A DNA stretch of 64,000 bases from the NCBI GenBank assembly GCA_002077065.1, contig NAJO01000012.1, forward strand, positions 372,001 through 436,000. The letters are read 5' to 3'. Below the pieces are notes generated by a model. The model saw nothing but the letters and a program-made list of their open reading frames with translations. It did no database searches and had not been told where the DNA came from. A program made the position numbers and the translations under genes. Of the stretch, positions 56,094-64,000 are shown piece by piece. How positions within the stretch are numbered: the first letter of the stretch is position 1; each line of letters opens with the position of its first letter. The stretch comes from Cryoendolithus antarcticus (taxonomy: Eukaryota > Ascomycota > Dothideomycetes > Cladosporiales > Cladosporiaceae).

Positions 56094-57260
56094 ATGTCTG
56101 CGATCGTTCTACACCTGGTGAAACGCGAGCAGACGGTAAGTATGACCTTTGTGAGCTTCGTGATTCGATCTCGTCGTGCGATTCCTCGAGGCTGCGAGCC
56201 ACGTAGGCTGCGGTTCGAGAGCATCGACCGTCGCTCCTGCCCTCGAGGAAAGGACACGACCCTAACTTCAAAGTGGCATTGCTTCCCTCACATGTCATCT
56301 CACCTCTCACTTTACACACTACATCCTCGCGTCCTCCCTCAGTGCACACGCATTTCCAACATCAAGCTTCACCGAGTAACGACTGCTTTTAGTACCTTCT
56401 CAGGGCTACGAATCCGAATCGCACGAGATGCTGGATTACCCACACGCCTACCATCTCCAGCATAGGAACAGCCCAGAAATCAAGGTCAAGCTTGACGACG
56501 ACGAACGAGACTACTTTGGGCATGTGTAGGTCCATGTGTTGTTGAGATGCCCACGGTCGAGCTGCAATTCCTCTTAGACTGACACATCGTTGACAGTGGT
56601 CACTTGCCGCACTTAGGCCCGCACCACTACAATCTTGAGAGCAGCATCAAGCCTGGGACTGGGTTTGTAGCACCACCAGACCCGGTCGCGCTACGTCTTC
56701 CCGCGCATCGCCAGATCAATGGGATCGCTCGCAGGCATGCATGGAATGCCTGGAGACGACGACACCAGGCTCCACACGTCAATACTCACGATCGGCTACA
56801 GCGTCCATTGCCATTTTGCAGGCATTGCCGAGTACGGCATCCACTAGATCAGCACTTCGCCTGGTGCCGACATTGCAAGGTCATCCATCGATGGTGCCAA
56901 CATCGCACCTCCTCTGGCTGGTGCATTCGCTGCCGTGCCTTTCACCTTTGGGGTTCGCATCATCCCACTGTCACGTCCGACAATGGCTCCGCAGTCGATC
57001 CGCGCCGGGCGGCCGAGAACCACACAGCTGATACAGCCAATGCATTCCACTTTAGCATCGGTGGACGTCGAGCTCACGACATCTATATCCCCGACTATAC
57101 CTCCGGTGCAGGTGATCGGACTGGACATCACAGAGGCCACCGAGCTCACGACATCTACATTCCAGACTATGCGACCAATAACGGCGTTCATCATGTAGAT
57201 CGCTCTCACGGCGTCACAGCGCTGAACGATGGAACAGGGCAAAGTCGCATGTCTCAGTAG
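56094..57260 (+). CDS. Unknown protein with three tandem C-x2-C-x3-H-x4-H motifs
   Basis: Exons 56094-56135, 56404-56525 and 56597-57260 give 275 aa. Introns: 56136-56403 (268 nt, GTAAGT..TTCTCAG) and 56526-56596 (71 nt, GTAGGT..GACAG, CTGAC branch). Residues 129-176 hold three units of identical spacing: C129/C132/H136/H141, C145/C148/H152/H157 and C164/C167/H171/H176, each followed or preceded by aromatic residues. This suggests three small zinc-binding units unlike classical C2H2 fingers (C-x2-C-x12-H). Residues 213-222 and 237-246 repeat RAHDIYIPDY. The N-terminal part is acidic and His-rich; there is no signal peptide or membrane helix. I do not recognise the family. The first exon is the least certain part; an internal start at 56428 is possible. 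Confidence 0.65.
57069..57170 (+). repeat. Internal coding repeat (RAHDIYIPDY x2, period 72 nt)
   Basis: Two 30-nt copies (57069-57098 and 57141-57170) encode the same ten residues. They differ at three positions, all synonymous: the first Tyr, an Ile and the Pro codon. Confidence 0.85.
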
Positions 57261-57432
57261 GTCACTTGATCAGGCGGGCTGGGTCTGCAAGGACTGACCA
57301 TATTAATAGCATCGTGCTAAAGCCGGGTTCATGTGAGCTCGTGCTACGAGCGTCGCACACGGAGTGGTCGCCAGCGCAAGATGCATATGGCGCGTTCCAA
57401 TCCATCAGCAACGCTTTCCGCAGTATATACGA

Positions 57433-58272
57433 CTACCTGGCGAGGTAGCCTCCATCGACTACCAAGCACTCGCCAGAGATATAGTCACTCGCAGGACTCG
57501 CCAGAAACACCACACTCCCACAGAAGTCCTCCGGCTTACCCCATCTTCCGTCGGGTATCCTCGAGAGTATCGAGTCTGCCCGATTCAAATCATTGATGAG
57601 CGCTGTATTCATCTCAGTAGCGATATAGCCTGGAGCGATGGCATTGACGTTGATCCCTTCCTTGGCCCACTCATTACAGAATGCTTTCGTTACTTGCGCT
57701 ACACCACCTTTGCTCGCAGCATATGCAGGCACAGTGATGCCTCCTTGGAAGCTGAGTAACGAGGCGATGTTGATGATCTTGCCTCTCCTGCCGCGAGCAT
57801 CGGTCTCCCGCGACAGCATGTGGGCTCCAACATCACGGCAGAGGGTGAAGACTGTCGTCAGATTTACCTGCAATACTTCGTTCCAGTCTTCATCCGGGAA
57901 CTCGTGAGCTGGGTGGCGCTTCTGTATGCCACCGCAGTTGAGCAGGATGTCTATCTGGTGGCCGTCGGCGATAATCTTGGGGATTAGGGCGGTGATTGAG
58001 GCTTGGGACGACAGATCGGCTATGTAGATTTGGGACTTTCGGCCGATGGCTTGAATTGCCGATAGTGTTTCGGTGTTGCTCTCATCTCGCTGTGATGGAC
58101 GTCAACAACATGCTCTTCGTTGGCGTTCATCAATATCTCGTACCTGCACAAGTAGCACGTCTGCTCCTGCTTCTGCCAGTGCTGTTGCCATTGCCTGTCC
58201 GATTCCGCGTGTGCCGCCTGTCACCAATGCTGTCTTACCTTCGAGGCCGAAAAGCTTTTGCAGCGAAGTCAT
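57433..58272 (-). CDS. KduD-like SDR (2-deoxy-D-gluconate 3-dehydrogenase type)
   Basis: Exons 58272-58144 and 58089-57433 (intron 58143-58090, 54 nt) encode 261 aa. [16 protein letters not shown] binds the cofactor, [21 protein letters not shown] replaces the common NNAG with NCGG, and [12 protein letters not shown] with YAASKGG gives the Ser-Tyr-Lys set. IQKR and WNEVLQVNL resemble KduD, which interconverts keto-sugar acids in pectin or gluconate breakdown. Head-to-head with the zinc dehydrogenase, 375 bp apart. Substrate is inference from family. Confidence 0.87.
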
Positions 58273-58647
58273 GTTGGCGTTCGGACGGAACGCAATCTCT
58301 TGATCTGCAGATGTACGAAGGTAATATTCTGATATGCTGACTTTGGTCCTCAGCGAATGAAGTTCAGATGTGCTATATGTTGATTACAGTCCATCAATGT
58401 CGCCGTCACACGGAGTCCACTTCAGACGCCTTCAGTTGCCGACGCCCCAGAAAGCCTCCTCCGAGGCACTATCAAATGCCGGCATTGTACGTACATCGTA
58501 TTCACAACGAGTTCAAGAGTGAGCGACCGGTCCATGGTAAGTATGTAAGCGTAATATTCCCTGTTGGTTGTCATACTACACTCTCTTCCTCTGCTCTCGA
58601 GGCTCCAAGCAGCAGCAAAACGCCATCTTACTCAGACCTGAAAAGCA
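58273..58647. promoter_or_regulatory. Shared region between divergent SDR and sorbitol-dehydrogenase-like genes
   Basis: 375 bp between the start codons, compatible with a common bidirectional promoter. No specific operator was identified. Confidence 0.45.
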
Positions 58648-59900
58648 ATGGCATCTCAAATCCAAGCCTCCGTACTGCACGGGGTGAAAGATCTTCGCAT
58701 AGTAAGTCGATTTTCTTCTGTGCCAGAAACAGAGACTGATTTCCGCATAGGAGTCCCGCGATCTCCCGCCCCCCTTTGACGATGAAGTCCAAATCCGCAT
58801 CGCCTCCACTGGCCTTTGCGGCAGTGACCTGCACTACTACTCCCACTTCCGCAACGGCGACATCCTCGTCCGCGAACCGCTCTCTCTTGGCCACGAGTCC
58901 TCCGGCATAGTGACCGCGCTCGGTTCCTCGGTTTCATCCCTCAAAGTCGGCGATCATGTAGCACTCGAAGTCGGTCTCCCTTGCGAGGGTTGCGACAGAT
59001 GTAAAGAGGGACGATACAACATCTGTAAGGAGTTGAAGTTCAGGAGCAGTGGCAAAAGCTTCCCACATCTCCAGGGGACGCTGCAGGAGAGGATCAACCA
59101 CCCGGCAAAGTGGTGCTATAAGTTGCCTGAGGATCTCAGTCTGGACGTTGGAGCGCTACTGGAGCCGCTTGGGGTGGCATTGCATGCATTCCGGCGAAGT
59201 CTGATGTCGGAGGGGGCGAAGCTAGTCGTGTTCGGTGCTGGAGCTGTAGGATTGCTTTGTGCGGCTGTGGCGAAGGTTAAGGGCGCGACGAAAGTGATCA
59301 TTGCGGATATCGATCAAGGGAGACTGGACTTTGCTGTGCAGAATGGCTTTGCTCACAGCTCGTACCTGGTGCCGATGAAGAGAGGAAGTGACACGGACGA
59401 GAACCTTGCCATCGCTAAGGAGACAGCGGCGCAGCTAGGTGCCATTGACGAGATCGGAGAGGTCGATGTGGTGTTCGATTGCACAGGTGTACCGTCATGT
59501 GTTCAGGCTGGTATCTATGTAAGAGCTACCATTTCATGTAGTAATCACCACGATGCTGACTCTTTGGTAGGCGACGAAACCTGGCGGCCGCCTGATGCTT
59601 GTCGGTATGGGCCATCCCATACAGACAATACCTCTGGGCGCCGCAGCATTACGAGAAGTTGACATCGTAGGGGTGTTCCGGTACGCCAACACATACGCTG
59701 AGAGCATCGAGATTGTGCAAGCTGCGTCGAAAATGAAAGATGCACCGCGATTCGACCAGTTGGTCACTCATCGATTCAGCGGGCTGAAGTCCGCGTCAGA
59801 AGCATTCGACATGGCTGGCAAGACGAAAGACGCGGACGGTAAGCTAGTGCTAAAGGTCGTGATAGACAGTCTAGATGAGACGAACGGCTACACGACATGA
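58648..59900 (+). CDS. Zinc-dependent sorbitol/xylitol dehydrogenase-like MDR enzyme
   Basis: Exons 58648-58701, 58751-59518 and 59571-59900; 383 aa. STGLCGSDLHYY and LGHESSG provide catalytic-zinc ligands, and CEGCDRCKEGRYNIC the structural zinc cysteines. GAGAVGLLCAAVAKVKGA is the Rossmann turn, followed by an acidic residue (ADID) that favours NAD+. LLEPLGVALHAFRR is typical of polyol dehydrogenases. A loop of about 20 residues (PMKRGSDTDENLAIAK) is longer than in yeast Sor1. It probably oxidises a polyol or related sugar alcohol. Both introns (49 and 52 nt) are canonical. Confidence 0.9.
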
Positions 59901-60266
59901 TGCTCCCTGGGATAGCTTGGCTGCATGGACCGTTCAGTATCGGCACCTCAGTGGCAGCTGCTGCTTGCTGATGCACATACCAACTGGACGGCGACAACGA
60001 GTCTGCAGCCTAGTTATCCTCGAGAAGCGCAAAGAGTGGCGCCGACTCTGCCACGGGTGGAGCGGACGCACGCTAGCACATGAGATGCAGGCAATGACAA
60101 CGGCAAGGCGAACTGAGCAGCCATGGTACAAGTGCGTCGAGGCTCGCATACTAGGTCATCTAGGTACTGGTCTTTGGATCCGTCTCTTGAGTGCAACGAC
60201 TGCGCTCTACTAGCGCTCGGAGAGAAAGCTAGCTCGGCCACTGACGTCCCCGTTACGTGACGTCGC
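59901..60266. other. Intergenic, convergent 3' flanks
   Basis: About 365 bp between the dehydrogenase and second TauD stops. Nothing recognised. Confidence 0.55.
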
Positions 60267-61460
60267 TCACGCGAGCTGATAACCATCCGCCAACGACTCG
60301 GATCTGGACTTGCTGTTTGCATCATAATAAGGCCTCTCGCCGATGCCGACAGCACGATGCCCGAATCGCTCCTCTGAGTAATCAAACGTGGCACTATGGA
60401 AAGCCGACCTGTTATCCCACACAGCGACAAGGACGTCAGTATGATTGCACGATCGGCAACACAACAGTGAGCTTACCGATGTCGTTCTCGTTCTTCCACT
60501 TGAATCTCACAGTCAGATCGTGAGAGTCCAGGACTGTCCTCCGCAGTTTCGCCAAGAGCTCATCGCTCTCCTCGGCATGCAACTCGTTGATGAATTTTGG
60601 GAAAGTACCGAGCGCAAAAACGCTCTTCCATCCGGTGACAGGATTGGTGCGTACCACAGGATGTATAGCGCTCAAGGTCTGGTCAACGTTCTCCGGGGCG
60701 CCTCTGGGGCCTTCGTGGATGCGCACGGTGTCCGGGTTCGCAGCAGCAGCCTTGTGGAATCCATCGCCGACGAAAGTCGCAGTCAAACCCTCAAGAAACT
60801 TCTGGTACGGCTGGGAGAAGCGATCGAAGATCTCGACACCGCTCGCGAACAGTGTATCACCGCCGTTGCTGGGCAGCTTCGTCAATCTCAAGCTGGTGTA
60901 GTCCGCCGGCTTTCTCTCGAACTGGATGTCCGCATGCCATTGCGCGGCATCATAACGGCGAGGCTGCCGTGACCCTTGCTCGCCACCGAAGAACTTCTTC
61001 CGTGCTTGGGAGGAGATCGTCGAGATTTCCGCGTCTGGGACACCGAACTCAGACGTGTTATTCAAGACTGGGTGGATGTGCAGGGTAGAGTCCTTGGGTT
61101 TGCCAGAGAGGATGCCGAGCTTCTGGACGAACTCTTTTTGAAGGTCGTCGGTGAGGTTGTTCTGCGCGCGGAAGAAGACAACGCTGCGTTGGGATACTTG
61201 TAGGAGTCAGCAGTGGTCGCATACGACAAGCTGTGTATCTTACTCGTGATGGCGAGGTCCCGAAGAGCGGCGTCATCGTTCAGAAGCTCATCAACGATGT
61301 TGACACTGAAGTACTCGCGACCTGCAACGGGCGTGATGTCCTCGAGCTTGTACTTGTTCAGAGCACCCGAAAGCTTTAACGGTTGAGGATAAGCGTTCTT
61401 GCTGTTTGCCTCAGTCGCCGAGCGGTCAGGCAACTCGTCGTTGAGAAGTCCAGGGGCCAT
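60267..61460 (-). CDS. TauD-type dioxygenase, paralogue 2, with atypical last acceptor
   Basis: Exons 61460-61244, 61196-60477 and 60424-60267; 364 aa if the last intron is removed as 60476-60425. AQWHADIQFERKPADYTSLRL holds the HxD pair, and AVWDNRSAFHSATFDY the distal His; both halves are well conserved. The last intron has a normal donor (GTAAGC) and branch (ACTGAC) but its 3' end reads CG; no AG occurs between the donor and the WDNR codons. Without splicing the protein stops before the distal His. The first intron position (after AIT, phase 1) is shared with paralogue 1; the second intron of paralogue 1 is absent. It is either spliced atypically or inactivated. Confidence 0.82.
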
Positions 61461-61953
61461 GTTGAGACAATTCCAAGGAGAGAGATGAGGGAAGTGAAAC
61501 CACGGGAGTGACGAGAAATGGAAGTGTCGTACTTATCATAGCAATCAATCGCTGCCTATCATACACCATCATATATACAGTCGCGTGTGTCGACATTGCG
61601 TTGTCGCGATTGCGTGACTTGATGTCAGGCATTTGTGTGGGGCTGCTTCATCACGCAATTGCTAAGCTGCACTAGCGTCATTTCTTTCTCAGTTCGACCC
61701 AGTATCGTTCGAGCTGAGGTCTCATCAGACTCTGTGTCTGTGCAGTAGTATCATGCTCATCAATGGGCAGATTATACCCTGCTACGCTCGCTCTCCCAGA
61801 TAGACATGCCAAGGCCTTCCACGCCAGGTGCAGCACTAGTCAAACAGTGCCCATGCCATCGCCACTGCGTCTTCTTCTCTGCGACGAGACTCGGTCTAGC
61901 ACTACAGTCCCCGTGATCACTCCGCTCACATGGGCGCTGATCGCATGTCGCCC
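61461..61953. other. Intergenic, TauD paralogue 2 promoter and SNF2 3' flank
   Basis: About 490 bp. No gene recognised. Confidence 0.5.
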
Positions 61954-64000
61954 TCAGTCAGGCCGAGACACACTCAAGAGCGCAGCACCCCTGCCAATGT
62001 GCGAACTCGATTGCGTCTCTAACTCGGCTTTGCTCCGATCTGTTCTGGGGGTCGCAGTGCTGTTCGATGATGCAGCCGTCCCTCTCTTCTTACCAGGTCT
62101 GACGGAATCGGTAGCGCTGAAGCTCTGTTGCCACCCAGATCGGCCCCAAAGCTGTTGTGGTATGGCAAGTGGAGCTATCTGCCCGGCGCCTGTCATCTCG
62201 TCTGTTGTGATCGGAATGATCTGAGCGCCCTGAATGATCCCCCGCATACCATCATCGTCGTCCAGGAAGCTCGCGCCTCGGTGCTCGATCCCTGTCATGC
62301 GCTTTGACCGCTCATGCATCTTCTCTTCAATGGTCCCCTCCAGTACAAGGGTTTCCACATGTACCCGACGAGTCTGACCGATACGGTGCGCCCGTTTGAT
62401 TGCCTGGGCCTCAATATTCGGCCGGCATACCGGATTGACGAAGTAGACCCTTGACGCAGACGAGATGTTGAGACCGTGAGCGGCTTGCTTTACGTCCATC
62501 AATAACACTCGTTCGTCGGGGTTCTCGTTGAAGTTGACAACGTATTCTGACTTCATGGCAGCAGTGAGCGATTTTGCGTATATCTCGTGCCGGATGTGGA
62601 GCAGGTCTAGCATCTGCGCGATGTAGAATGCCGCGTTATCTCCATCGTAGAAGACCAGAATCTTCTCATCGTGGTAGTAGTTCAAGATTTGCGACACAAG
62701 GTAGCTTAGCTTAGCAGAGGAAGTGCCAGTGATTTGGGTCTTCTGGAAAGGTGTATGGTTCGGAAATTGATCAGCAGGGGACTCGCGATCGATAGCGAGA
62801 TGAACAGGGGCCGCCAGAACTGCGCTGTCCAGGGCGCCAGCGACAGATGACCCTGTGAGAGGGCCTCTATCGGATGTGACTTCTGCCGTTTCAGTCTCAT
62901 GTGGGATAGGTGCGTTTTGAGAGGCTGGCTGTGTTGTGGCAGGCAACTGTGGGGCCCCGCCTGAAGATCTCCGTTTCTTTGGGGATCCACGGCGACCATC
63001 CTCAGACATGGAGCGTCTTCGCTTGAGAGATGGCTCTCCTTGGATGCTAGACGAGGGCAGACCGGCTTTTGCTGACTCTTTGGATTGCTTGTCCATCAAT
63101 CCAGCATCATACGCTCGCCCTTGTTGTGCACGGGCCAGTGACTTTATCCCAACACCGGCCAGGCCATCACTCGGATCACCGGAACCCACCCTCTCATGCA
63201 CATGCCGCTGCGCCTCTAGTGCCTGCGACATGCCGGTCAGCATCGGGTCGGTGCAGCCGGGGAAGGTCCAGTGATGTGCTGTCTCTGCTGGCCACTCATC
63301 GACGAACAGCCCAAGCTCGTGAGAATTGCTCAGGCTCTGCCATCCAGAGGAGGCCAGAACCACATCTGCAGCTTGCACGACTTCTGCTAGGAGATGACGA
63401 TCGGCAGTGGAGGCTCCTGTGCCTTCTTTCTCAAGATATGTGATGGCGTTCTTCCTGCTACCTTGGACATCTTCAGTGCTGAAACCCGTCCAGAAGAAGG
63501 CACTTTGTCGCAGATTGGCAATCAGGTGATGACGAGCACCTGCACTGTGCTTGTGAAAAATGTAATCTGCATCTGTACGTTCCGATGTCACAGCATTCGC
63601 AGTCAGGACAAAAATAAACAAATTCGCCGTGAGCTTGTCAAAAAGCGAAGGCTTCAATAAGACAGTCTCGTGGGAGAATGGCGGCAGGCATATATCTCTT
63701 TCAACATCCTCTGGCCGAGTCTTTATTACGACACTTGACAATGTCCGCGAAAGGCAACCAGAGAAGCCAGAGAACGTTCTTTTGCGCGTGTTCTCATGAC
63801 GATAGATGAGATCGTCCCAGGTCACAGACTTGCCGCGTTTCACATCGGCGGACCAAGGCTTGACTTTTAGAAAGTTGCTCACTAGAGATCCCAGGCTCTC
63901 TATGGCACCGCTGGTGTCTTCTCGTGGATCGAATGCTCTACGTCCGGCCGCAACGATCTCGCGGCTGACTGAGTCCGACGCTGGAATCTCAATGCCCAGC
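61954..64000 (-). CDS. SNF2-family ATPase/helicase, C-terminal part (5' end beyond window)
   Basis: The frame is open from the right edge to the stop at 61954 (over 680 codons visible); the apparent start at 63882 is an internal GTG. The beginning matches the end of an SNF2 ATPase lobe (FLKVKPWS, then KLTANLFIFVLTANAVTSERTDADY). A basic Ser-rich insert near 62940-63100 separates it from lobe 2: ILVFYDGDNAAFYIAQ, VLLMDVKQAAHGLN and the motif VI-like QAIKRAHRIGQTRRVHVETL. It would remodel chromatin or process DNA in the nucleus. Walker A/B lie outside the window, and the subfamily is not assignable. Confidence 0.88.
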   Translation of the reverse strand, partial: LGIEIPASDSVSREIVAAGRRAFDPREDTSGAIESLGSLVSNFLKVKPWSADVKRGKSVTWDDLIYRHENTRKRTFSGFSGCLSRTLSSVVIKTRPEDVERDICLPPFSHETVLLKPSLFDKLTANLFIFVLTANAVTSERTDADYIFHKHSAGARHHLIANLRQSAFFWTGFSTEDVQGSRKNAITYLEKEGTGASTADRHLLAEVVQAADVVLASSGWQSLSNSHELGLFVDEWPAETAHHWTFPGCTDPMLTGMSQALEAQRHVHERVGSGDPSDGLAGVGIKSLARAQQGRAYDAGLMDKQSKESAKAGLPSSSIQGEPSLKRRRSMSEDGRRGSPKKRRSSGGAPQLPATTQPASQNAPIPHETETAEVTSDRGPLTGSSVAGALDSAVLAAPVHLAIDRESPADQFPNHTPFQKTQITGTSSAKLSYLVSQILNYYHDEKILVFYDGDNAAFYIAQMLDLLHIRHEIYAKSLTAAMKSEYVVNFNENPDERVLLMDVKQAAHGLNISSASRVYFVNPVCRPNIEAQAIKRAHRIGQTRRVHVETLVLEGTIEEKMHERSKRMTGIEHRGASFLDDDDGMRGIIQGAQIIPITTDEMTGAGQIAPLAIPQQLWGRSGWQQSFSATDSVRPGKKRGTAASSNSTATPRTDRSKAELETQSSSHIGRGAALLSVSRPD

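Noticed and set aside
56031..56465. Continuous frame across the first intron of the zinc-motif gene
   Set aside because: It would bypass GTAAGT and TTCTCAG sites and ends before the conserved exons; the spliced frame continues into the zinc motifs.
1..64000. CRISPR arrays, rRNA, prophage or intact transposase genes
   Set aside because: None seen; the window is eukaryotic and no recognisable array, rRNA or transposase was found.

Overview
The window is a piece of a filamentous ascomycete chromosome, most likely Dothideomycetes. The genes are monocistronic on both strands, with short GT-AG introns (mostly 47-67 nt) and CTRAC-like branch sites close to the acceptor. The gene set is fungal: CYP505, a Zn2Cys6 factor, ARG8, COX12, SSN6, DPL1, SEC17, MHF1 and CTF8. 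I see no tRNA, rRNA, CRISPR or intact transposon. The class assignment is inference; the genes and splice sites are read from the sequence.

Layout. 1-8.3 kb: a LisH/Sif2-like protein (cut by the left edge), a TMEM115-like membrane protein, an SDR, a secreted agmatinase and a MATE transporter with a one-base frameshift. 9.6-21.6 kb: an APC permease, an MFS transporter, acetylornithine aminotransferase (ARG8), a CYP505 P450-reductase fusion and an FAD monooxygenase. 22.7-25.3 kb: a decayed S10 serine carboxypeptidase. 26.1-29.4 kb: a divergent respiratory pair (B12D/NDUFA4-like and COX12), then an M20 N-carbamoyl amidohydrolase. 31.3-44.8 kb: mostly housekeeping genes (SSN6/CYC8, a Zn2Cys6 regulator, sphingosine-phosphate lyase, RPS10, SEC17, CTF8). 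45.2-47.9 kb: a 5'-truncated Ca2+-ATPase remnant. 48.7-64 kb: an accessory-looking stretch with two TauD-type dioxygenase paralogues, a Dal5-family permease with 17 introns, MHF1/CENP-S, a gene of unknown family with three identical zinc-ligand motifs, a KduD-like SDR divergent from a sorbitol-dehydrogenase-like enzyme, and an SNF2 ATPase cut by the right edge.

How the genes may work together. The TauD paralogues and the Dal5-type permease suggest use of organic sulfonates or related small acids. The head-to-head SDR and zinc alcohol dehydrogenase suggest a two-gene sugar or sugar-acid oxidation unit. B12D and COX12 share a 228-bp promoter with a CCAAT box, as expected for co-regulated respiratory genes. 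These links are inference from position and family.

The most novel item is the gene at 56094-57260: three tandem C-x2-C-x3-H-x4-H motifs with identical spacing, followed by a 10-residue motif repeated 24 residues later whose DNA differs only at synonymous sites. Other points of interest are very short exons (a possible 3-nt exon in COX12, a 7-nt exon in the permease, a 16-nt exon in B12D), an RPS10 start codon split by an intron, a missing AG acceptor in the second TauD gene, three broken genes, and two unexplained repeat pairs in gene-poor stretches.
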